NCBI RefSeq assembly: GCF_023507705.1
Contig: NZ_JALBGD010000007.1
Location: 62,001 to 126,000 of the forward strand
Source of the DNA: Stappia sp. WLB 29
GTDB taxonomy: Bacteria; Pseudomonadota; Alphaproteobacteria; Rhizobiales; Stappiaceae
DNA: 64,000 nucleotides
Reading direction: 5' to 3'
Part shown: in pieces, positions 25,743-35,057 of the stretch
How positions within the stretch are numbered: position 1 is the first letter of the stretch
How the letters are laid out: every line of letters begins with the position of its first letter
Translations under genes and position numbers: made by a program
The notes under the pieces: generated by a model
The model's input: the letters and a program-made list of their open reading frames with translations, nothing else
Told to the model about the DNA's origin: nothing
Databases searched by the model: none

Positions 25743-26512
25743 TCCAGAAAAGCCTTTCCGAGAACTGGCGTGGAGGGGGCAGCCATGTCGCGCGGCTCCA
25801 TCGCCCCGGCCGTGAAGGCAAGGCGGCCGGCCTCCACGGCCTTGGCGAAGGCGCGAGCCATGGCGACCGGATCGCCGGCCTTGGCGACCGCCGTGTTAAG
25901 CAGCACCGCGTCGTAGCCGAGTTCCATGGCGGCCGCCGCATGGGAGGGCACGCCGAGGCCGGCATCGACCACCAGCGGAATCTTCGGGAAATGCGCGCGC
26001 AGGGAGCGCAGGCCGTAGACATTGTTGAGCCCTCGCGCCGAGCCGATGGGCGCGCCCCAGGGCATCAGGACCTCGCAGCCCGCCTCGACCAGACGTTCGG
26101 CGACGCCGAGATCCTCGGTGCAATAGGGGAACACCTGGAACCCCTCGCCGGAGAGGATGCGTGCCGCTTCGACCAGGCCGAACACGTCGGGGGCCAGCGT
26201 CTCGGCGTCGTGGATGACCTCGAGCTTGATCCAGGGCGTGCCGAAAACCTCGCGCGCCATCTTTGCCGTGGTCACCGCCTCGCGCACCGAATGGCAGCCG
26301 GCGGTATTGGGCAGAACGCGGACGCCGAGGTCGCGGATGAAGCCCCAGAAGTCCTGGCCCGCGCGGGCCGAGCCGGACTCGCGCCGCAGCGACACGGTGA
26401 CGATGTCGCAGCCGCTGGCCCGCACCGCCTCGGCCATGATCGCCGGGGAGGGATAGAGCGCGGTGCCGAGCAGCAGCGGGCTCTCGACGGTTTCTCCGTA
26501 GAAGACGGGCAT
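25739..26512 (-). CDS. thiG: thiazole synthase ThiG
   Basis: Enzyme of 257 aa that forms the thiazole ring from deoxyxylulose phosphate, dehydroglycine and ThiS-thiocarboxylate. Family blocks are [11 protein letters not shown]-like ([14 protein letters not shown]), [37 protein letters not shown] and [18 protein letters not shown]. It is next to thiS, its sulfur carrier, with a gap of 3 bases. Confidence 0.94.
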   Translation of the reverse strand: MPVFYGETVESPLLLGTALYPSPAIMAEAVRASGCDIVTVSLRRESGSARAGQDFWGFIRDLGVRVLPNTAGCHSVREAVTTAKMAREVFGTPWIKLEVIHDAETLAPDVFGLVEAARILSGEGFQVFPYCTEDLGVAERLVEAGCEVLMPWGAPIGSARGLNNVYGLRSLRAHFPKIPLVVDAGLGVPSHAAAAMELGYDAVLLNTAVAKAGDPVAMARAFAKAVEAGRLAFTAGAMEPRDMAAPSTPVLGKAFLE

Positions 26513-26515
26513 GGG

Positions 26516-26713
26516 TCAGCCCCCCTGCATGGGGGCGAGGATCTCGACCCGGTCGCCGTCGCGCACCTGCGTGCCGGCGCGCTCCTCGGCCGGAACGAAA
26601 TCGCCGTTGAGGGCGGTGGCGACGATGGCATCGCCATAGTCGAGCGCCTCGAGGATCGCGGCCAGCGACCCCGGCGCAAGCTCAAGCGGAGCGCCGTTGA
26701 CGGTTATGGCCAT
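26516..26713 (-). CDS. thiS: sulfur carrier protein ThiS
   Basis: Ubiquitin-like protein of 65 aa ending in the required Gly-Gly (APMQGG), which becomes the thiocarboxylate sulfur donor for ThiG. The N-terminus MAITVNGAPLEL is typical. Its first 32 bases overlap the end of thiO in another frame, an unusually long overlap for this operon. Confidence 0.93.
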   Translation of the reverse strand: MAITVNGAPLELAPGSLAAILEALDYGDAIVATALNGDFVPAEERAGTQVRDGDRVEILAPMQGG

Positions 26714-27692
26714 GGAAGAACTCCGGTTCGGTTTCAGGATGGAGAAGCAGATCGGCCGCCTGCTGCGCCAGCGCCGGCGAAAGCAGGTAGCCGTGCCGAT
26801 AGGTGCCGTTGGCCCGCAGGATACGGCCGTCGCGCAACAGGCGCGGCAGGTTGTCGGGGAAGGCCGGGCGCGCGTCGACGCCGGTTTCCAGGATCTCGGC
26901 CTCGGCGAAGGCCGGCGTCAGTGTGTAGGCGGAGCCGAGCAGCTCCATCATCGAGCGGGCGGTGATGCGCCAGCGCTCGCTGCTCTCGATCATGGTGGCG
27001 CCGACCATGAACACCCCCTCGCCGCGCGGCACCACGTAAAGCGGGATGCGCGGATGCAGCAGGCGCACCGGCCGGGACAGCGACACCTCCGGCGCATGCA
27101 GGACCAGCATCTCGCCCTTGACGCCGCGCAGCTCCGGCACGTCGGCCGCAGCGCCGAGGCCCCGGCAGTCGACCACCCGGTCGCCCGGTGCGTCCTGCGG
27201 CAGCATGTCCGTGTTGAAGCGCAGGGCGGCGCCCAGCCCCTGCAGCCGGGCGACGAGATCGGCCAGCGCCCGGCGCGGATCGAGATGTCCTTCGCCGGCA
27301 AATAACAACCCCTGGCGGAAGCGGCCCGCAAGGTCCGGCTCCAGCTCGGCGATGCGCTCGCCGTCGACGCTCTCGTGGCAGTCGGTCATGCGAGCGAAGC
27401 GGCGCAGGTCCGCCGTGTCCCGTGGCGGGGCGACCACCAGGCTGCCGTTGAGCACGACGCCGCCGACACGCTGCGACCACCAGGAGATGGCGTCGCGGCC
27501 GAGCCGGACCACCGGCTCCTCGGCGCTCTCGCCCTCGCACCAGGGGGCGAGCATGCCGCCCGCCCACCAGGAACAGGAGGCGGGACCCGGCGCCTCGGCC
27601 CGTTCGAACAGCGTCACCTCCTGCCCGCGCTCGGCAAGCACGGTAGCAACGCAGAGGCCGACGACGCCGCCGCCGACGACGGAGATCTTCAT
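26682..27692 (-). CDS. thiO: glycine oxidase ThiO
   Basis: FAD enzyme of 336 aa of the DAO family; it oxidises glycine to dehydroglycine for the thiazole ring. The FAD motif is VVGGGVVGLCVATVLAERG at the N-terminus; SWWAGGMLAPWCE and the C-terminal RANGTYRHGYLLSPA are conserved. The ATG overlaps the thiD stop (ATGA). Its C-terminus overlaps thiS by 32 bases. Confidence 0.92.
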   Translation of the reverse strand: MKISVVGGGVVGLCVATVLAERGQEVTLFERAEAPGPASCSWWAGGMLAPWCEGESAEEPVVRLGRDAISWWSQRVGGVVLNGSLVVAPPRDTADLRRFARMTDCHESVDGERIAELEPDLAGRFRQGLLFAGEGHLDPRRALADLVARLQGLGAALRFNTDMLPQDAPGDRVVDCRGLGAAADVPELRGVKGEMLVLHAPEVSLSRPVRLLHPRIPLYVVPRGEGVFMVGATMIESSERWRITARSMMELLGSAYTLTPAFAEAEILETGVDARPAFPDNLPRLLRDGRILRANGTYRHGYLLSPALAQQAADLLLHPETEPEFFHGHNRQRRSA

Positions 27693-28549
27693 CGCGTATC
27701 CTCCCGCCACAGGGCATGGAAATGATGCACGGGACCATGCCCGGAACCGACGCGCAGCGTATCGGCGGCGGCGATGGCCGCGTGCAGCCAGGAATGCGCT
27801 TCGGCGACGGCCGCCGCGAGCGGCAGCCCCTTGGCAAGGCCCGCGGCGATGGCCGAGGAGAGCGTGCAGCCGGTGCCGTGCGTGTTGCGGGTCTCGATCC
27901 GCGGCGAGGTGAAGGCGAGCGGCGGCTCGCCGGGAACCAGCAGAAGATCGGTGCACTGCTCCCCTTCGGCATGGCCGCCCTTCATCAACACGGCGCCGGA
28001 GCCGAGCGCCAGCAGTGCATGGCCCTGTCGCTCCGCCGCATCAGTGTCGCGGACCGGACCCTCTCCGAGCAGGCTGGCGGCTTCCGGCAGGTTCGGCGTG
28101 ATCAGCGTCGCACGCGGCAGCAGCTGCTCCTTCAGCGCGGCGATGGCCTCCTCGCGCAGGAGCTTGGCGCCGGACTTGGCGACGATGACCGGATCGACCA
28201 CCACCGGGCCCGCATAGTCGGCAAGCGCGGCGGCGACACAGGCGACGATCTCCGGCGAGGACAGCATGCCGATCTTCACCGCGCCGACCTCGAGATCGTC
28301 GAGAACGGCGGCGATCTGGCCTGCGACCACATCGAGCGGGATGTCGTGGATATGCGTCACCGCGCGGGTGTTCTGCGCCGTGATCGCCGTGATCGCGCTG
28401 GCGCCATAGACGCCGAGCGCGGAGAAGGTCTTGAGATCCGCCTGAATGCCGGCGCCGCCGCTGCTGTCCGAGCCGGCGATGGTCAGTGCGATGGCCGGGC
28501 CTCTGCCCGAGCCGCCTGCAGCATGTTCCGGTTTCGTGTCCCTGGCCAC
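27689..28549 (-). CDS. thiD: hydroxymethylpyrimidine/phosphomethylpyrimidine kinase ThiD
   Basis: Ribokinase-fold kinase that phosphorylates HMP and HMP-P. Motifs are ALTIAGSDSSGGAGIQADLKTF, DPVIVAKSG, LITPNLPEA and TRNTHGTGCTLSSAIAAGLA. I choose the GTG at 28549 (286 aa), which follows GGGGAG. The frame is open to a GTG at 28612, but the added residues are not conserved. It is the first gene of the thi operon, 148 bases downstream of the TPP riboswitch. Confidence 0.9.
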   Translation of the reverse strand: MARDTKPEHAAGGSGRGPAIALTIAGSDSSGGAGIQADLKTFSALGVYGASAITAITAQNTRAVTHIHDIPLDVVAGQIAAVLDDLEVGAVKIGMLSSPEIVACVAAALADYAGPVVVDPVIVAKSGAKLLREEAIAALKEQLLPRATLITPNLPEAASLLGEGPVRDTDAAERQGHALLALGSGAVLMKGGHAEGEQCTDLLLVPGEPPLAFTSPRIETRNTHGTGCTLSSAIAAGLAKGLPLAAAVAEAHSWLHAAIAAADTLRVGSGHGPVHHFHALWREDTR

Positions 28550-28664
28550 GGCGCTCCCCGCTCCTGCCAGGCGCGCCTTCGGCAAGAAGGTGGCGCGCCG
28601 CGTGAATGGCACGATCCGGACTGCGGTTTCGGGGCGACGGATGGCCGCATCGATCTTGCGGCAG

Positions 28665-28691
28665 AGCCCGGCCTTGCGGCCGTTCGGGCTT
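28665..28691 (-). other. hairpin between TPP riboswitch and thiD
   Basis: On the minus strand, GGCC-GCAA-GGCC forms a tetraloop stem extended by AGCCC/GGGCT with an internal bulge. It directly follows the aptamer and could be part of the expression platform. No T-run follows, so the mechanism is undecided. Confidence 0.4.
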
Positions 28692-28697
28692 GCATTC

Positions 28698-28780
28698 GTT
28701 CCCTACGCCGGCATGACCCGGATCAGGTTCAGTGGGTTGACGCGGTTCGCGTCTCTCAGCCGGTGAAGGCACCCCAACGA
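28698..28780 (-). promoter_or_regulatory. TPP riboswitch (THI-box)
   Basis: Read on the minus strand, the aptamer shows its conserved elements in order: GGGGTGCC, GGCTGAGA, ACCTGATCCGGGTCATGCC and GGCGTAGGGA. It binds thiamine pyrophosphate and lowers expression of the downstream genes. It lies 148 bases before thiD and should control the whole thiD-to-thiX operon. Confidence 0.95.
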
Positions 28781-28791
28781 ATTTTGCGGCA

Positions 28792-28820
28792 CGATAGGAG
28801 GGTCGGGAGGGAACGTCAAG
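28792..28820 (-). promoter_or_regulatory. sigma-70-type promoter of the thi operon
   Basis: On the minus strand TTGACG (28815-28820) and TATCGT (28792-28797) are separated by 17 bases. Transcription would begin about 28785, just ahead of the riboswitch and downstream of the membrane-fusion gene stop. Confidence 0.75.
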
Positions 28821-28832
28821 CGGGGGGGCGGC

Positions 28833-30173
28833 TCACCGCTCGCGCAAGGCGTGGGCGATCTGGTCGGTGACGGGGCGCACCAGGTAGGACAGCACCGTGC
28901 GGTCTTCGGTGGTAATGAAGGCCTCCGCCGGCATGCCGGGCACCAGGAGCTCGCCGTCGAGGCGCGACAGTTCCTCGTCCGGAATGACGAGACGGGCGAC
29001 GAAGTAGCGGGCGCCGGTAACGTTGTCCCTCGCAAGGTCGGCCGAGATAGTGTGCACGCGAGCGGCAAGCTCCGGCGTCGTGCGCTGGTCGAAGCCGGGG
29101 AAGCGCACGCGCGCCTCCTGCCCCGGCACGATCTGCGAGATGTCGCGCGGCTGCACCTGCGCCTCGATCACCAGCAGGTCGCCCTGCGGCACGATCAGCA
29201 TCAAGGTCTCGCCCTGACCGACCACGCCGCCGATGGTGTGCACGGCAAGCTGGTGGACCGTGCCGGCCTGCGGACTGCGCACCTCGACACGGCGCAGCTG
29301 GTCCTCGGCGGCGATCTTCTGCTCCTCCAGCCGAGCGATGCGGGCGCGAGTGTCCTGCAACTGCTCCAGCACCTCGGCGCGGGACTGCTCGTCGATCTGC
29401 AGCATCAGGATGCGCCGCTCGCTGATCGCCTCGTTGACCTCGGCGATCTTGGCGACGAGCCCGCCATGCTCGCCCTTGAGGCGGGTGCGGTCCCGCTGCA
29501 GGGCGGTGACGCGGGCGCGCGACACGAGCCGCTTTTCGAGGAGGGCGGTGAGATCCTTCAGCTCGTCCTCGATCAGGGCGATCTCCTCGCCCTTGGCGGA
29601 AAGCTGCGCATCGAGCCCCTCGATCTGCCGGCGATACTGGACGATCTGCTCGCCCAACTGGTCCTTACGGCCGGTGACGGACTTGCGCCGCGCATCCATC
29701 AGGCTTTTCTGGCTGTCCTCGACCAGCGCCAGCTGCTCGGTATCGGCAAGCTCGCGGGCGCGCTCGTTGAAGGCGATTTCCTCGCTCTCGTCGCGCTCGG
29801 CGACGAGGCGCGCTTCCTGGGCGTAGAGATCGACGAGCTGGCGCGTCACGACGGCCAGGTTGGCGCGGGTCACCGTATCGTCCAGGCGCACGAGAAGGTC
29901 GCCGGCGGCCACGCGGTCGCCGTTCTGCACGGCGATCTCGCGGACGATGCCGCCTTCCTGGTGCTGGATGCGGCGCACGTTGCTCTCCACCACCACGGTG
30001 GCGGGCGCGACGACCGCGCCGGAAATGCGCGCCATCGCCGCCCAGCCGCCGAAGCCGCCGAGCAGCAGAACCGCAACCAGCAGCGAGGCGAGCAGGTGAC
30101 GGCGGACGCTGCGGGTCAGCTGACGGTCGATGGAGGGCGCGGCGAGGCGCCCGTCGGCTTCGCGGCGGACCAT
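28833..30173 (-). CDS. type I secretion membrane fusion protein (HlyD/PrtE family)
   Basis: Periplasmic adaptor of 446 aa. One N-terminal membrane helix lies at about residues 28-50, then a biotinyl-lipoyl half-motif (IQHQEGGIVREIAVQNGDRVAAGDLLVRLDD), a long coiled coil (about 100-290), and the second lipoyl half with RSPQAGTVHQL. It links the inner-membrane ABC exporter to an outer-membrane channel, which is not in the window. One base separates it from the exporter gene. It is the last gene of the cluster. Confidence 0.92.
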   Translation of the reverse strand: MVRREADGRLAAPSIDRQLTRSVRRHLLASLLVAVLLLGGFGGWAAMARISGAVVAPATVVVESNVRRIQHQEGGIVREIAVQNGDRVAAGDLLVRLDDTVTRANLAVVTRQLVDLYAQEARLVAERDESEEIAFNERARELADTEQLALVEDSQKSLMDARRKSVTGRKDQLGEQIVQYRRQIEGLDAQLSAKGEEIALIEDELKDLTALLEKRLVSRARVTALQRDRTRLKGEHGGLVAKIAEVNEAISERRILMLQIDEQSRAEVLEQLQDTRARIARLEEQKIAAEDQLRRVEVRSPQAGTVHQLAVHTIGGVVGQGETLMLIVPQGDLLVIEAQVQPRDISQIVPGQEARVRFPGFDQRTTPELAARVHTISADLARDNVTGARYFVARLVIPDEELSRLDGELLVPGMPAEAFITTEDRTVLSYLVRPVTDQIAHALRER

Positions 30174-30174
30174 G

Positions 30175-31887
30175 TCACGCCACTCCCGACTGCGGCACCG
30201 GCGCGACCACGCGCTTCAGCACCTCGTCCTTCGGTCCGAAGGCCGCCATGCGTCCATCGCGCAGGCACAGGACCTTGTCGACGGCGGAGATGGCACTCGG
30301 CCGATGGGCGATGACCACGACGATGCAGCCCGCATTGCGCATTTCTCGGATCGCCCGCGTCAGCGCGGCCTCCCCGTCGGAATCGAGATTGGAATTGGGC
30401 TCGTCCAGCACCACCAGGAACGGCTTGCGGAACAGGGCGCGGGCAAGGGCGATGCGCTGCTGCTGCCCGCCCGACAGGACCATGCCTTCCGACCCGATCA
30501 GCGTGTTGTACCCGTCCGGCAGACCGGTTGCAAAATCGTGGATATCGGCCATGCGGGCCGCCTCGATCACCGCATCCGCCTCCGCATCCGGATCGAAGCG
30601 GGCGATGTTTTCCGCAACCGTCCCGTCGAACAGCTGCACGTCCTGCGGCAGATAGCCGATGATGCGGCCGCGGCGGGCGGGCGCCCATTGCGACAGCTCC
30701 GCCCCGTCGAGGCGGACCGAGCCATGCAGCGGCGGCACCAGGCCGACTAGGGCACGGGCCAGCGTCGACTTGCCCGAGCCGGACGGGCCGATGATGCCGA
30801 GCCCGTCGCCGGCGGAAAGCTCCAGCGCAACGCCCTGCACCACCGGGCGCGGCACGCCGGCCGGGCCGCAGGCCAGCTGCTCGACCGTCAGGGAGCGCTG
30901 CGGCAACGGCAACTCCAGGCGCTCGACGTCCGGCTCCGACAGCTGGGCGAACACCTCGCGCAGGCGCCGGCGACCGAGACGAGCCGCCGCAAAGGGGCGC
31001 CACTGGGCGACCGCCTGCTCCACCGGGGCGAGCGCGCGGGAGGTGAGAATGGATCCGGCGATGACGACGCCAGGAGTGACCTCGCCCAGGATGGCGAGCC
31101 AGGCGCCGAGGCCCAGCACCGCCGACTGCAGCAGGAAGCGGACGGTCTTGATCCCCGTGGCGAAGAAGCCGGACCAGTCCTGCGCCCGGCGCTGCACCTC
31201 GAGGAAGGCCTCGTTCTCGCGCTCCCAACGCTGCACCAGGGGGCCGTCCATCGCCATGGCACCCAGCGCCTCGGCATTGCGGCGGCCGGCCTCTTCCACC
31301 GACGCCCGGCGGCTGGCGGCGCGGGCGGCTTCCGTTGCCGGCTTGCGGGACGTCGCCTCGTTGAGGCCGATCAGGATGCAGATCAGCACTGCACCGCCGA
31401 TGGCCAGCCAGCCGAGCAACGGATGAAACAGGAAAAGCAGGGCGAAATAGACCGGCATCCACGGCAGGTCGAAGATCGCCGCCGGGCCGGGGCCGGACAT
31501 GAAGGTGCGGACCGCGTCAAGATCCTGCACCGGACGCAGTTTCGCCGCTCCCGCGCCCATGCGCAGCGGCAGCCGGGACGAGATGGCGAAGGCAAGACCG
31601 GACAGCTGGGCATCGATGCGCTGGCCGATGCGCGAAAGGATGCGCGAGCGCAGGCCTTCCAGGAGGCCGAAGACGCCATAGAGCAGCAGGGCGAAGCCGC
31701 TGATCACCAGCAGGGTCGGCACGGAGCCGCTGGCCAGGACCCGGTCATAGACCTGCAGCATGTAGACCGGCCCGGTGAGCATCAAGAGGTTGACCAAGAG
31801 GCTGACCAGCGCCACGCCGAAAAGCGCGGAGCGCACCGCACGGAAAACCCGGTCCACCACCGTGGCGCCCGCCGGCGCCTGCGTCAT
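30175..31887 (-). CDS. type I secretion system permease/ATPase (PrtD family)
   Basis: ABC exporter half-transporter of 570 aa. An N-terminal transmembrane domain (from about residue 20; LLMLTGPVYMLQVYDRVLASGSVPTLL is the PrtD hallmark) precedes the ATPase with GPSGSGKST, LSGGQQQRIALARAL and VVLDEPNSNLD. The start at 31887 is inside a longer open frame with no conserved residues. Usual substrates are RTX-type proteins, but none is visible nearby. It follows the NRPS gene by 137 bases. Confidence 0.92.
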   Translation of the reverse strand: MTQAPAGATVVDRVFRAVRSALFGVALVSLLVNLLMLTGPVYMLQVYDRVLASGSVPTLLVISGFALLLYGVFGLLEGLRSRILSRIGQRIDAQLSGLAFAISSRLPLRMGAGAAKLRPVQDLDAVRTFMSGPGPAAIFDLPWMPVYFALLFLFHPLLGWLAIGGAVLICILIGLNEATSRKPATEAARAASRRASVEEAGRRNAEALGAMAMDGPLVQRWERENEAFLEVQRRAQDWSGFFATGIKTVRFLLQSAVLGLGAWLAILGEVTPGVVIAGSILTSRALAPVEQAVAQWRPFAAARLGRRRLREVFAQLSEPDVERLELPLPQRSLTVEQLACGPAGVPRPVVQGVALELSAGDGLGIIGPSGSGKSTLARALVGLVPPLHGSVRLDGAELSQWAPARRGRIIGYLPQDVQLFDGTVAENIARFDPDAEADAVIEAARMADIHDFATGLPDGYNTLIGSEGMVLSGGQQQRIALARALFRKPFLVVLDEPNSNLDSDGEAALTRAIREMRNAGCIVVVIAHRPSAISAVDKVLCLRDGRMAAFGPKDEVLKRVVAPVPQSGVA

Positions 31888-32024
31888 CGACTTGTCCTTG
31901 CGCAAGATCCCGTCCCAGTCCGCATACCTGCCGCAACCGACATCGTCGGTCGCATGCCACGCTAGCTGTCGGAAAACTAGCACTTTCTCGCTGCGGACGG
32001 GCTTATTTTTTGGCCACGACCGCG

Positions 32025-35000
32025 CTAGGAACACTGCAGAGCACGGCGACCGGTCTCCGCTGCCTCAAAGGCCTCCCGCGCGCCCTCCGCCAGTTCCTGC
32101 AGGATCGTTTCACGCATATGCGCGGCGATGGCGCGGATATCGGCGTCGGAAAAGGCCTTCGCGCGGTAGAGGAACCGCAGCACGCAGCCGTCGCTATAGG
32201 TGCGGGCGAAGACCAGCGCCTCATGCGGGAGCGACGCCCGGACGACCTGCGGAATCGCGTCGAGGGAAAGGCCGGCCGGCATCGCCTCGCTGACGTCGTA
32301 GCCGTCGAGCGCGAAGCTGATGCCGGTGACCGGGTGGACATGCTCGTCGTCCGGCTCGCCGGCCAGTCGGGCGAGATCGCGGAAGCACACGTCCTGGTGA
32401 TCGCGGGCGGCCTCCAGCATGCGCGACAGGCTGGCGACGATGGCAGGCGTGCTCTTTCCAGCCCCGTCGATGCGCAAGGGCACGGCGCTGAACAGCAGGC
32501 CCAGCGTGTCGAGCAGTTCCGGGCGGTAGCGCCCGTGGGTGGTGACCCGGATGATCAGGTCGGATGCACCGGAATGGGCCGCCATTGCCCGGTAGAAATG
32601 CGCCATCAGAAAGGGAAAGACGCTGGCGTTGAGCGCGCGGGCATGGGCCAGCAGCGCGTCGTGATCAACGCCGAGCGGCACGGTGAGCATGCGCGCCGAC
32701 AGGTTCTCCCGGTCGGGCCCGGAGACGAAGCGCGGCATCGGCGGCGCGCCCGCGATATGCGCATGCCAGAAGGCGGTGGCGCGGGCACGGCTTTCGCCGG
32801 TTTCGGCGGCGATGGCCGAGCGGAACGGCCCGCGCACCGGTACCGGCGCGCCGGCCAGCGCGTCCTCGATGTCGCGGCGGATATATTCGCGCGACATGCC
32901 GTCGCTGATGAGGTGATGCATGGACAGGACGAGGCGGCCGGCACCCGACGGGCTGGTGAGCAGCAGGATCCGGAAGGGGCGCTCGCCGTCGAGGTCGAAG
33001 GTCCGCTCGCCGAAAAGGGTGGACCGCCGGTCGAACTCGGCATCGTCCGCCTCGACCTCCTCGAAGTCCTCAGGACTAAAGCCTTCGGCAACCATCGTCT
33101 GCAGCAGCGTGTCGCCATCCCGCCGGAAGCGCAGGTGGAAGCAGTCGTTGAGTTCGATCAGCCGCAGCAACACGCGCTTCAGCCGCTCGGCCTCGGCGGC
33201 GCGAAACGGCATCTGCAGGATCATGTTGATGGCCGCGCCGAAGATGTCCTTGCAGAAGATGTCGAAGATCGTCTGCTGGCGGCTGGTGAGCGGCCGGTAA
33301 GTCGCCACCGCCGCTTCCGGCAAAGCGGGGGCGCCGCCCGTGTCCGCAGTTTTCCCCGTCTGGCGAAGCCGCCCGCCATTGGCGAGGAACCAGGCCGCGA
33401 TGGCACGCGGCGTGCCGGCCTCGTAGAAGCGCGGCTGGGGAATGGCGATGCCGAAGGCCGTCTCCAGTTGCAGGGCGATCAGTCCGAACATCAGCGAATT
33501 GCCGCCAAGGCCGATGAAATCCGTATCGAGGCCGCAAGGACGGCGCAGCACCTGCGAGATCACCTGCTGGACATGCCGCTCGGCCGGGTTGCCGTGAAGG
33601 GGCTCGCCAGGATCCGCCTGCGCTTCGGCGAGCAAGGCTGCCGCATCCGCAGCAAGGGCCTTGCGATCCACCTTGCCGTTGAGGGTGACGGGGAAGCTGG
33701 CAAGACGCGTGTAGAGCGAGGGCATCACGGCCGGATGAAGAGCATCGGACAGCTGCTCGCGGAGCAACGCCTCCCGGTCCGGCGCGCCCTGCCAGAACAG
33801 GGCGAGCGTCTCGCCCGGCGCCTCGGGCGGCGCCAGCTTGACGGCGACCGCGCGCTCGACGCCCTCGCAAGCTTCGGCAAGACGCTCGACCTCGCCGGCC
33901 TCGATGCGGATGCCGTTGACCTTCATCTGGTTGTCGAGGCGGCCGAGCAGGAAGAGGTCGTCTCCGGAAACCTCGCCCCGGTCTCCCGTGCGATAGGCGT
34001 ACCAGCCCGGCCGGACCTGCGGGAACGGCTCGGCCGCCCCGTCGCGGCGCCGGTAGCCGTTGGTCAGGTAAGGCGAGGCGAGCACGATTTCGCCGGTCCC
34101 GGCGAGTTCGAAGGACACATCGTCGCCGATGGGACGGCCCACGGGATAGAGCGCGCCGCGCGTCGGGCAGTCTTCGTCGATCAGGCGGCAGAACTTCGCC
34201 ATCGTGCCCTCGGAGGGGCCGTAGAGATTGTAGACGCGCCCGGCATAGCGGCGGCGCAGCGCCGCGACCAGCGGCACCTTCAAAGGTTCCCCGGCAAAGA
34301 ACAGGGCACGGACGTCCAGGCGCGGCAGCTCGCCGGCCGCCAGCCAGGCAGAGACGATGGACGGAACGACATGGGCAATGTCGATCCGCTCTGCCGTCAG
34401 CCATTGCCAGCCCGAGGCGATGTTGAACCCGGCCTCGACATCGGGAACGACCAGCGTGCCGCCGGTCACCAACGGCAGCAACAGGTCGCGATACATCACG
34501 TCGAAGGACAGCGGCGTCAGCCAGGAGACACGCGGCGCCTCGCAGAATCTGCCGACGAGGCCCGACTGCCAGGCCATGAAATGGTCGATACCCTCCATCG
34601 TGCCTTCGATGGCCTTGGGCTCGCCGGTGGTGCCGGAAGTGAAGGCGATATAGGCCGCCTGACGCGGGAGGCGCGGCGCGATGCAGCCCGCGGGATCGGG
34701 CTGCGGCACCTTGCCGTCGAGATCTGCGACGATCCCGGCGATGTCGCGTTGATCGCTCAAGGTGTCGCACCAGTCGAGCAGCGCATGCTGTCGGGCGAGC
34801 GGCAGGCGCCCGTCGACCGGAACGGCGACATCGCCCGAGGCCAGCGCCGCAAGCATGCCGACGCCGGCCTCGATCGAGGGACGTCCGTTGATCCCGACAA
34901 GTCCGGGGGCGGAACGGGAGAGGCCTTGGCGGCCGGTCCTGCGGATCGCCTCATAGAGGCCGGCATAGGTCAGCCGGCGCGGCCCCTCTTCCATCGCGAC

Positions 35001-35057
35001 GCGGTCGCCACGATCGAAGGCAAGTTCCTCGATCCGCCGCAACACCGAATATGTCAT
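32025..35057 (-). CDS. non-ribosomal peptide synthetase module, order A-T-C
   Basis: Cytoplasmic enzyme of 1010 aa. The adenylation domain (about 1-490) has AFTSGTTGEPKA, NLYGPSEGTMAKF, YRTGDRGE and LNGKVDRKAL. The carrier domain has its phosphopantetheine serine at 521 (LGGNS). The condensation domain (about 590-1000) has MHHLISDG (His714, His715, Asp719). The Asp of SFDVMYRD matches the Asp that holds the alpha-amino group, so an amino acid is probably activated. No thioesterase domain is present. GGGAG precedes the ATG. Confidence 0.93.
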   Translation of the reverse strand: MTYSVLRRIEELAFDRGDRVAMEEGPRRLTYAGLYEAIRRTGRQGLSRSAPGLVGINGRPSIEAGVGMLAALASGDVAVPVDGRLPLARQHALLDWCDTLSDQRDIAGIVADLDGKVPQPDPAGCIAPRLPRQAAYIAFTSGTTGEPKAIEGTMEGIDHFMAWQSGLVGRFCEAPRVSWLTPLSFDVMYRDLLLPLVTGGTLVVPDVEAGFNIASGWQWLTAERIDIAHVVPSIVSAWLAAGELPRLDVRALFFAGEPLKVPLVAALRRRYAGRVYNLYGPSEGTMAKFCRLIDEDCPTRGALYPVGRPIGDDVSFELAGTGEIVLASPYLTNGYRRRDGAAEPFPQVRPGWYAYRTGDRGEVSGDDLFLLGRLDNQMKVNGIRIEAGEVERLAEACEGVERAVAVKLAPPEAPGETLALFWQGAPDREALLREQLSDALHPAVMPSLYTRLASFPVTLNGKVDRKALAADAAALLAEAQADPGEPLHGNPAERHVQQVISQVLRRPCGLDTDFIGLGGNSLMFGLIALQLETAFGIAIPQPRFYEAGTPRAIAAWFLANGGRLRQTGKTADTGGAPALPEAAVATYRPLTSRQQTIFDIFCKDIFGAAINMILQMPFRAAEAERLKRVLLRLIELNDCFHLRFRRDGDTLLQTMVAEGFSPEDFEEVEADDAEFDRRSTLFGERTFDLDGERPFRILLLTSPSGAGRLVLSMHHLISDGMSREYIRRDIEDALAGAPVPVRGPFRSAIAAETGESRARATAFWHAHIAGAPPMPRFVSGPDRENLSARMLTVPLGVDHDALLAHARALNASVFPFLMAHFYRAMAAHSGASDLIIRVTTHGRYRPELLDTLGLLFSAVPLRIDGAGKSTPAIVASLSRMLEAARDHQDVCFRDLARLAGEPDDEHVHPVTGISFALDGYDVSEAMPAGLSLDAIPQVVRASLPHEALVFARTYSDGCVLRFLYRAKAFSDADIRAIAAHMRETILQELAEGAREAFEAAETGRRALQCS

